From contig JASJDR010000003.1 of the NCBI GenBank assembly GCA_030065615.1, forward strand, positions 1 through 64,000: 64,000 nt of DNA, in the 5' to 3' direction. The DNA is from Xenococcus sp. MO_188.B8. GTDB lineage: Bacteria > Cyanobacteriota > Cyanobacteriia > Cyanobacteriales > Xenococcaceae. This document shows positions 1-5,932 of the stretch, piece by piece. Position 1 is the stretch's first letter, and every line of letters begins with the position of its first letter. The notes beneath the pieces were generated by a model. It had not been told where the DNA came from. It worked only from the letters and a program-made list of their open reading frames with translations, and did no database searches. A program made the translations under genes and the position numbers.

Positions 1-254
1 GAAAATGATGCTTGAATATTCAGTGAAACTGTTAATTCACTATCTAAGATTTCAAGATGTCCCAGTTCCTTATACTCCAAAACATGCTTCTTGTTAGCGA
101 TCGCTTATTTGACTAATCATACCTTAATTTACCAACGCCTATTTTTGTAATAAATAATAGAATTAAACAGGCATAGGATTTTACAGAAAGCTGATATCGC
201 TCAAGAGAGAAGAAGGTAAAAAGAACACCAAATTATTGAAATACCGGATTTAAG
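1..254. other. Non-coding stretch downstream of the CvkR-like gene
   Basis: No convincing gene was seen. It lies inside the transposon, downstream of the minus-strand regulator, and contains one HIP1 octamer near position 100. It may be the edge of cargo DNA whose genes lie further left. Confidence 0.5.
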
Positions 255-671
255 TCATGTCTTTAACTGCTGATGAATCAAGTCCAACCATAACGGAATC
301 ATTGGCTGACCTTTATCTAAAGATGCGATCGCTTTTTCTCTGTCAAACGCCTCTAAAACAAGCGATCGCGTTTTTTTGTCCCACAACAACATCCATCGCT
401 TCTTAGTTTCAGGATTAGCAAAATCAACATCAGTTTTAATTAACTCCTTTAATCCCCAAGACGCTGTTGCAAAGCTCAATCCAACTGACAATAAGTACTC
501 CATAATTGCCAGTTGAACCAGATCGGATTGCGAATAATAAATACTCCTACCAGTACCAGAACCCTCAATTGTCGGTACAACAACGCCTTTATCACGCCAA
601 TACTGTAATTGGCGCAAAGAACAACCAATAATTTTTGCTGCTTGCTTACTTGTAAAGAATTTTTCTCCCAT
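255..671 (-). CDS. cvkR: MerR-type transcriptional repressor of the V-K CAST (CvkR-like)
   Basis: The product is a 138-residue DNA-binding regulator. The N-terminus carries a winged helix-turn-helix of MerR type (FTSKQAAKIIGCSLRQLQYW, then a wing ending in GRSIYY), followed by a short helical C-terminal part without the cysteines of metal-sensing MerR proteins. CvkR proteins sit next to cas12k in V-K CASTs and are reported to repress cas12k and tracrRNA. The gene is divergent from cas12k with a 64-bp gap holding two palindromes. An ATG at 671 is preferred; an in-frame TTG at 677 would add two residues. The function is inferred from family and position. Confidence 0.88.
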   Translation of the reverse strand: MGEKFFTSKQAAKIIGCSLRQLQYWRDKGVVVPTIEGSGTGRSIYYSQSDLVQLAIMEYLLSVGLSFATASWGLKELIKTDVDFANPETKKRWMLLWDKKTRSLVLEAFDREKAIASLDKGQPMIPLWLDLIHQQLKT

Positions 672-681
672 AGTCAAAATT

Positions 682-712
682 CTACAGAAGTGTAGTAAAA
701 TACATATATGTA
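682..712. promoter_or_regulatory. Two palindromes between cvkR and cas12k: probable CvkR operator
   Basis: The divergent promoter region contains the inverted repeat CTACA-N4-TGTAG (682-695) and the perfect palindrome TACATATATGTA (701-712). The second resembles the ACAT-N-ATGT type operator reported for CvkR, with a two-base rather than one-base centre. MerR proteins bind dyads inside promoters, so binding here could control both genes. No confident -10/-35 pair could be chosen for either direction. Confidence 0.55.
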
Positions 713-735
713 CCTATTGGACGCTTGTGTTTGTC

Positions 736-2609
736 ATGAGCCAAATCACTATCCAATGTCGCTTAGTAGCATCAGAATCTACCCGCCGTCATTTATGGAA
801 ATTAATGGCAGAAAAAACACGCCATTAATTAACGAACTACTGACGCAAATAAACAATCATCCAGAATTTGAAGAATGGCAGTCTCAGGGGAAATTGCCTG
901 CAACTATAGTTAGTGAACTCTGCAAATCTCTCAAAACCGAGCCTCTTTTTGAAGGTCAGCCTTCTCGTTTCTACCTTTCAGTAATCAAATCAGTAAACTA
1001 CATCTACAAATCCTGGCTCAAACTACAGCAACGCAGACAACGCCAACTTGAAGGACAACAACGTTGGCTATCAATGCTTAAAAGCGATACAGAACTTTTA
1101 AAAGAATGTGAATGTAGTCTCGATATTCTGCGAAAAAAAGCCAAGGAAATCCTTACCGATATAGAAACTAACTTAGAAAAATTCCAGAAAAAACCAAAAA
1201 GCGATCGCATTCCGAAAAAATCTTCACTTCTGTTCGATCTATTTGACCAAACTGAAGAGACTTTGACTCGTTCTGCTATTTGCTATTTACTCAAAAACGG
1301 CTGCAAAATACCAAAACCCGACAAACCAGAAAACAGCAAGAAATTTGCTCAACGTCGCCGTAAAGTAGCAATCAAAATAGAAAGACTTCAACACCAAATT
1401 GAAGGTAGTCGTCCTCAGGTCAGAGATTTAACAGGGGAACAATGGCTAGAAACCCTAATGACAGCTGCAACTACTGCCCCCAAGGACAATAAAGAAGCTA
1501 GTTCTTGGCAAGATGTACTACTGACTAAACCAAAGTCTCTTCCTTTTCCCATCACCTTTGAAACTAACGAAGATTTGAAATGGCACAAAAATGAGAAAGG
1601 TCGGCTTTGTGTTCGGTTTAATGGCTTGAGTAAACATACCTTTCAAGTTTACTGCGATCGCAGACAGCTACATTGGTTTCAACGTTTTTTAGAAGATCAA
1701 CAAATTAAAAAAGAAGGCAAAGATAACCATTCCAGCGGATTATTTACCCTTCGTTCAGCAAAACTTACTTGGCAACAAGACAAAGCTAAAGGTAAGCCTT
1801 GGAACGCTAATAGGTTGATTCTGCACTGTACTGTGGACACTAGATTTTGGTCAGCAGAAGGAACTCAACAAGCTCGTCAAGAAAAAGAGGCTAAACTGCT
1901 AAAAACTATTGATAGTATGAAAGACAAAGGCGAGTTAAGTCCTAATCAACAAGCTTTTGTTCAAAAAAAACACTCTACATTAGCTAAGTTACATAATTCC
2001 TTTCCCCGTCCTTCTCGTCAACTTTATCAAGGAAAACCCAATATCATTCTTGGCGTAGCAATGGGTTTGGACAAACCAGCTACAGTCGCTATTGTTGATG
2101 GAGTTGAAGCAAACGCGATCGCATTTCGCAACGTCAAACAACTTTTGGGAAAAAACTATCGATTACTCAATCGCCAAAGACAACAAAAACGCAATTTATC
2201 TCATCAACGTCATAAAGCTCAAAAACAAGAGGGTAATTACCAACTAGGCGAATCCAATTTAGGTCAATATATCGATCGTCTTCTTGCTCAAGCGATTATC
2301 GAATTAGCACAAAAATATCAAGCTAGCGTGATCGTAGTTCCTAAAATTGAAGACATGAGAGAAATAGTCCAAAGCGAAGTTAAAGCCAAAGCAGAAGCGA
2401 AAATTCCAGGCTATGAAGAGGGACAAAAGAAATATGCTAAGAAATATCGCATTAACATCCATAATTGGAGCTATGCTAGATTAATTGAAAGCATTACAAA
2501 TCAAGCTAACAAATTAGGGATTGTCATCAAAGAAGCTAAACAGCCCGTTCGTGGTAGTCCCACCGAAAAAGCCCAAAAAATCGCGATCAGCGGAGCTGGC
2601 ACTGCGTGA
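736..2609 (+). CDS. cas12k: Cas12k, RNA-guided target-binding effector of the CAST; frame broken at an A6 run
   Basis: Cas12k binds crRNA/tracrRNA and marks the target for TnsB/TnsC/TniQ without cutting it. The sequence is clearly related to ShCas12k, e.g. NTPLINELL, GQPSRFY, KSRSAI/TRSAI-type YLLKNGCK, LPFPITFETNEDLKW, RQLHWFQRFLEDQQ, LNRQRQQ and QPVRGSP. The RuvC-I region reads GVAMGLDKPATVAIVDG, as in catalytically inactive Cas12k. The family N-terminus (MSQITIQCRLVASESTR) starts at ATG 736 in one frame, which stops soon after an A-run at 812-817. Everything downstream is in the -1 frame, which is also open from an upstream ATG at 708 that gives an unrelated leader. Joined by a -1 shift the protein is about 624 residues, the family size. 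The last ~12 residues also differ from ShCas12k. It could be a programmed frameshift, a sequencing error or a pseudogene. Confidence 0.93.
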
Positions 2610-2613
2610 TCGC

Positions 2614-2645
2614 TTGGTACAATAAACATAATCAAGCTCTATAAT
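2614..2645 (+). promoter_or_regulatory. Candidate promoter of the first tracrRNA
   Basis: TTGGTA (2614-2619) and TATAAT (2640-2645) are separated by 20 bases, the long spacing typical of MerR-controlled promoters. Transcription would begin near 2652, just before the tracrRNA core. CvkR control is an inference from the neighbouring regulator. Confidence 0.4.
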
Positions 2646-2651
2646 TTCACC

Positions 2652-2910
2652 TATCTGAACCTCGAAAATTAAATAATTTTTCAATCAACAGTGCCGCAGT
2701 TCATGTTTAATAACCTCTGTGCTGTGAAAAATCTGGGTTAGTTTGTTTATTGTTAAAAATAATCTTGCTTTCTGACCCTAGTAGCTGCTCACCCTGATGC
2801 TGCCGTGAATAGGCGGGAATAAGGCGCACTCCCAGCAAAAAGGGCGCGGGTCTACTGCTGTAGTGGCTACTGAATCATCCCCGATCAAGGGGAAATCCTT
2901 TCTCACTCTT
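2652..2910 (+). ncRNA. tracrRNA, copy A (serves the CRISPR array)
   Basis: The V-K tracrRNA forms the scaffold that Cas12k binds and pairs with the crRNA repeat. Conserved blocks shared with ShCAST tracrRNA include CTTGCTTTCTGACCCT (2764-2779), GCTGCTCACCCTGATGCTG (2784-2802), CTCCCAGCA (2829-2837) and TAGTGGCTACTGAATCA (2861-2877). A hairpin CCCC-GATCAA-GGGG (2879-2892) is followed by an anti-repeat: AATCC...CTCAC (2894-2905) pairs with GTGAG/ATGAG...GGATT of the array repeat. It lies between cas12k and the array, as expected. The 5' end is set by the candidate promoter; the 3' end is approximate. Confidence 0.9.
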
Positions 2911-3103
2911 GGTTTGAGGCTTTCAAAATTGGCTTTTTTGTAAAGTTGTACCGCGCAAGTCTCGAAACCGTTGATAGATAAAGATTGCGGCTATTTTTTG
3001 ACTAAAGTTTTTTTGAAGACTGTCGCTGAAATGAACTTTTTGCTTTTGTTCCGCGCAAGTGATTACCAAAATTACTACTGGACAAAGCTTCTGGCTTTCC
3101 GCT
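2911..3103 (+). promoter_or_regulatory. CRISPR leader region
   Basis: This is the stretch between the tracrRNA and the first repeat. It contains the decamer CCGCGCAAGT twice (2951-2960 and 3051-3060), exactly 100 bases apart. There is no convincing protein gene. It probably holds the array promoter and the tracrRNA end. Confidence 0.45.
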
Positions 3104-3292
3104 GTCACAATCTATTTCGGTGAATGAGATGGATTGAAAGAGGCATGTAGCTACGCAATGCTTAGATATTTATCGCTACAAGTCACAATCTATTTCGGTG
3201 AATGAGATGGATTGAAAGATTATATAGAAAGATGCACCAAAAAAATTAACTAGTAGAGTCACAATCTATTTCGGTGAATGAGATGGATTGAA
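3104..3292 (+). CRISPR. Short type V-K CRISPR array, three repeats and two spacers
   Basis: The repeats are 37 bp, beginning GTCACAATCTATTTCGG and ending GATGGATTGAAAG. Copies lie at 3104-3140, 3182-3218 and 3258-3292; the last is degenerate at its 3' end (ATTGAATC instead of ATTGAAAG). Spacer 1 (3141-3181) is 41 nt and spacer 2 (3219-3257) is 39 nt. The repeat ends in GAAAG as in other V-K systems and pairs with the anti-repeat of tracrRNA copy A. No match of the spacers inside this window was noticed. Confidence 0.97.
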
Positions 3293-3334
3293 TCAATAGA
3301 AGTCAGAAAAGAAGTAAAATTTAAAGCTTAATTA

Positions 3335-3590
3335 TCGCGCCGTAGTTTATGTTCTAGTAAACCTCTGTGCTACGAAAAATGTGGGTTAGTTTGGTTATTG
3401 TAAAAATAATCTTGCTTTCTGACCCTAGTAACTGCTCGCCCTGATGCTGCTACTAATTTAATTAGTAGGAATAAGGTGCGCTCCCAGCAATAAGGGTATG
3501 GGTCTACTATCGTAGTGGTTACTGAATCACCTTCGAGCAAGAAGGATTTTCTTGAAAACAGAACATGAAAGCAAATCCAGTATCGCCCAA
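3335..3590 (+). ncRNA. Second tracrRNA (copy B) fused to a truncated repeat and an 18-nt tRNA-Val guide: natural single guide RNA
   Basis: Copy B repeats the tracrRNA blocks CTTGCTTTCTGACCCTAGTA, CTGATGCTGCT, CTCCCAGCAATAAGGG and TACTGAATCAC, but with many changes. After the hairpin CTTC-GAGCAA-GAAG (3531-3544) the RNA folds back on itself: ATTTTCT (3546-3552), a 7-nt loop, then AGAACAT (3560-3566), pairing at 6 of 7 positions. GAAAG (3567-3571) follows, identical to the repeat end, and then the guide CAAATCCAGTATCGCCCA (3572-3589). This is the design of an engineered V-K sgRNA. The guide equals the sense 3' end of tRNA-Val at 3817-3800, next to a GTT PAM. The role in homing is inferred from V-K delocalised crRNAs. 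Confidence 0.9.
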
Positions 3591-3673
3591 AATTATTATG
3601 TACTTGATTAGCGATAAAGGAGTTAAGATCAATCTAGGTTTTTGTCATCTAACAAAATGAAAGTAAGTCTTGG

Positions 3674-3755
3674 GACATATAATTTGTTAAGCGTCATCTT
3701 ATTTGTTAAAGCGACATTAATTTGTTACCGATGACAAACAATTAGTTACTGTACA
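3674..3755 (+). repeat. CAST right end: four TnsB-type repeats and terminal TGTACA
   Basis: Four related repeats lie about 20 bp apart at 3674-3689, 3693-3708, 3713-3727 and 3733-3748, of the form GACATnnAATTTGTTA; the last reads TGACAAACAATTAGTTA. The terminus CTGTACA (3749-3755) follows. This closely resembles the ShCAST right end, where spaced GACA...TTTGTCA repeats end in CACTGTACA. TnsB binds such repeats for transposition. Confidence 0.9.
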
Positions 3756-3760
3756 ACTTT
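3756..3760. other. Presumed target-site duplication next to the CAST right end
   Basis: The five bases ACTTT directly outside the terminus would be one copy of the 5-bp Tn7-type target duplication. The second copy would be beyond the left end, outside this window, so it cannot be confirmed here. Confidence 0.45.
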
Positions 3761-3799
3761 AAATCACACAGAGAGAAATATCAAGGATTTCGTTGAAAA

Positions 3800-3871
3800 T
3801 GGGCGATACTGGATTTGAACCAGTGACGTCCTGCTTGTAAGGCAGGCGCTCTACCGCTGAGCTAATCGCCC
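3800..3871 (-). tRNA. tRNA-Val (UAC); CAST attachment target
   Basis: The 72-nt gene reads GGGCGATTAGCTCAGCGG at its 5' end and GGTTCAAATCC in the T arm. The anticodon stem CCTGC/GCAGG encloses the loop CTTACAA, giving anticodon UAC. CCA is not encoded. The sense 3' end (3817-3800) is the exact match of the homing guide at 3572-3589, and the three bases before it (3820-3818) read GTT, a GTN PAM. The gene stays intact because insertion occurred about 45 bp past its 3' end. Confidence 0.97.
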
Positions 3872-3949
3872 TTGCCCTGAATAATATAGCATAACCTAAG
3901 TTAAAAACAAAATAATTAATTATTTAAATTTTGGTCAATAGTACTATTA

Positions 3950-4243
3950 TTAGAGCCAAGTGGAAATAGAACGTAATTCGCTAGGAATTTGAGTAGTTTC
4001 ATCAAACTCCAGAATAGTTTCATGATCGCCTAAGTATCCAGATTCTGTAAAAGCAAGCAACATTCTGGATAAGGCAACCCAGACATCGCGATCATATTCC
4101 CAATCTCGACCTCTAGAACTATAGCAAGCAATAGACTTTAAAGCCCAAAAATAGCTATTTCTTACAATAGAACCACCTTTTTTATATTGAGGGAGGTCTT
4201 CATAGGAAATAGCTAAAATGTCGTCTTTCAGATTTACTTTCAT
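3950..4243 (-). CDS. Hypothetical protein, 97 residues
   Basis: I do not recognise this protein. It is a small soluble acidic protein without signal peptide or membrane segment and begins MKVNLKDDILAISYEDL. The spacing of aromatic residues and the ending (PSELRSISTWL) suggest a folded domain. It stands alone between tRNA-Val and a tiny membrane-protein gene. Confidence 0.6.
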   Translation of the reverse strand: MKVNLKDDILAISYEDLPQYKKGGSIVRNSYFWALKSIACYSSRGRDWEYDRDVWVALSRMLLAFTESGYLGDHETILEFDETTQIPSELRSISTWL

Positions 4244-4347
4244 TATTATTTAGAGATACTTAATGTTTGTTATAAACCAAATCTCTATTAGTAGTCCAGT
4301 AAATCAGTTAATTATTACTTATTACTTATTACTTTCGTCAATTATTA

Positions 4348-4464
4348 CTAGATCCAGTGGAAAGAGGTGGCGATAATTAAACCAATTAGAACTCCTGCCA
4401 TCCCACTTAACATTTTAGGGACAAAAGCAAATTCATTGTTGAACTTTGGCTGATAGTTATTCAT
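4348..4464 (-). CDS. Very small single-helix membrane protein, 38 residues
   Basis: Reading the minus strand gives ATG at 4464 and TAG at 4350, encoding a 38-residue peptide starting MNNYQPKFNNEFAFVPKM followed by one hydrophobic helix (about residues 19-34, LSGMAGVLIGLIIATS) and ending FHWI. A GGAGA ribosome site lies about 8 bases upstream of the ATG. The polar N-terminus and single helix resemble one-helix proteins of thylakoid membranes (HLIP-like or small photosystem subunits), but no chlorophyll-binding motif is evident. Function unknown. Confidence 0.6.
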   Translation of the reverse strand: MNNYQPKFNNEFAFVPKMLSGMAGVLIGLIIATSFHWI

Positions 4465-4662
4465 TATTATTAGTCTCCATGTATTCTACTAACTCAAAGC
4501 TAATGGAGATTAAGATTAAGTAGTGTGATTGAAGTCATACAAGCAACAAAATGTCTTTTTTAATTGCTGCAATCCTCATGATCAACAATTTTTGGTCACA
4601 AATCTAACTAGTAAGGCTCCATATATTTACATTGCGGATTCGGTAGAGCCTAACTTTTGTGG

Positions 4663-5829
4663 TTAAAAGCTAGAAAATTCTTGCCAACATAAGTATAAAG
4701 CTCTAGGTACATGGAAGCAGCCTTTCCACTTGCCGCCTTTAAGATTTAATAAGACTTCACCGCGACGATTTAAATAACCAAACCATTCGCCATATTCGAG
4801 GTCAGGAAAATGTTGCCAAGTATAATCATGAACTTTTTGATACCATTGCCAACATTCTTCTCTTTTAGTCAAACCATAACCCATTGCCAAGGCGACCAAA
4901 GATTCCAAGTGAACCCACCATAATTTTTGACTCCATTCTAGTTGTTGCGGTGGATAACCTTGACGATCTAAAAAGTAATAAATACCTCCATATTCTTGAT
5001 CCCAACCAAATTTAAGAATATTGAGCATAATGTCAACAGCTTGATTGATTAATTTTAAATTTTGACGACGGCGAGCAATATCCATAACAAACCACATTGC
5101 TTCGATACCATGCCCAGGATTAATTAATCGTCCTTCAAAGCAGTTAACAAAAGAACCATTGGGGGAAACATTTTCATACATTAATCCTTGTTCATCATCT
5201 AAGAAATCTGTCATGATTTCCTGTACTGTCTGATCTAAAATATCCTCTAGTTGATCACTATGTAGTAGCCAATCCATTTCTAAGGAAAGATTAGCCAAGA
5301 TCATTGGGACAGCTAAACTTTTGAGATTTCTTGTTCCAGGATAAATTTTGTTGTATTTCCCTTTAGGATTTTCTCGACGACTCAACACATTATTGTAAGC
5401 TTGTACAGCAATTTCTTGAGCTATAGTTTCTCCGGAAGCCATAGCATATTGACTAAAAGCCATAGCTGCAAAACAATCAGAAAATATATTGTAAGGTTGC
5501 ACTAAAGGTTGTCCTGTTTGATCTAGAGAAAAATACCAATTTCCTTCTTGATCTCTTCCTTTACCTGCTAAAAATTTAGCCCCATTACTAGCTATTTCTA
5601 GCCAGTTATTTCTTTTCTCTAATCGATTGTATAGCATAGAGAAAGTCCATATTTGACGATTTTGCAACCAAATAAATTTATCAGTATCATAAACTTTTCC
5701 TTCTCGATCTAAACAAGTGAAGTAGCCTCCATGCTCCCAATCAAGGGAATAGTTTTCCCAAAAAGGAATTACATTATTTAAGAGAGTATTTTTGTAAAGT
5801 GTGGCGAGATCGGAAAAATTGTAATTCAT
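4663..5829 (-). CDS. N-acylglucosamine 2-epimerase (AGE/RenBP) family protein
   Basis: The protein has 388 residues, the family length, and the alpha/alpha-barrel pattern of AGE-family sugar epimerases. Visible are [15 protein letters not shown] near residue 24, [15 protein letters not shown] near 55, an [11 protein letters not shown] segment near 235 that carries a catalytic-type histidine, and [10 protein letters not shown] near 307. These enzymes interconvert N-acetylglucosamine and N-acetylmannosamine or, in other branches, epimerise cellobiose-like sugars; the substrate cannot be decided. It is upstream of menE in transcription order reversed, about 100 bp apart, with no clear functional link. 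Confidence 0.88.
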   Translation of the reverse strand: MNYNFSDLATLYKNTLLNNVIPFWENYSLDWEHGGYFTCLDREGKVYDTDKFIWLQNRQIWTFSMLYNRLEKRNNWLEIASNGAKFLAGKGRDQEGNWYFSLDQTGQPLVQPYNIFSDCFAAMAFSQYAMASGETIAQEIAVQAYNNVLSRRENPKGKYNKIYPGTRNLKSLAVPMILANLSLEMDWLLHSDQLEDILDQTVQEIMTDFLDDEQGLMYENVSPNGSFVNCFEGRLINPGHGIEAMWFVMDIARRRQNLKLINQAVDIMLNILKFGWDQEYGGIYYFLDRQGYPPQQLEWSQKLWWVHLESLVALAMGYGLTKREECWQWYQKVHDYTWQHFPDLEYGEWFGYLNRRGEVLLNLKGGKWKGCFHVPRALYLCWQEFSSF

Positions 5830-5932
5830 ATATAGGGTATTTTAAATTATTAGAGGAGAAAAACCAATTTATAATGAATAATTATTGACTTCAATGTTTC
5901 AAGGTAAGAACGAAAATATCAGATAAAAATTA

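Larger units (their letters stand above)
1..3755 (+). mobile_element. Type V-K CRISPR-associated transposon (CAST), right-hand part
   Basis: This is the right part of a Tn7-like, Cas12k-guided transposon; the left end and tnsB/tnsC/tniQ must lie before base 1. The assignment rests on a CvkR-like MerR gene, a Cas12k gene divergent from it, two tracrRNA copies, a CRISPR array, a short tRNA-matching guide, four spaced end repeats and a terminal TGTACA at 3750-3755. The order cvkR-cas12k-tracr-array-right end is that of known V-K elements such as ShCAST. HIP1 octamers occur inside it, so the element has resided in cyanobacteria for long. The boundary at 3755 is inferred from similarity to the ShCAST right end (ending CACTGTACA, as I recall it). 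Confidence 0.93.

Noticed and set aside
708-735. ATG 708 as the start of Cas12k
   Set aside because: The leader it gives has no similarity to Cas12k, whereas ATG 736 in the other frame gives the true family N-terminus up to the A-run.
2923-3108. 61-residue minus-strand frame in the CRISPR leader
   Set aside because: It lies wholly inside tracr/leader DNA, ends at the first repeat and shows no protein features.
3815-3827. GTC at 3827-3825 as alternative PAM for the homing guide
   Set aside because: The guide sequence itself matches the protospacer next to GTT (3820-3818), which settles the PAM.
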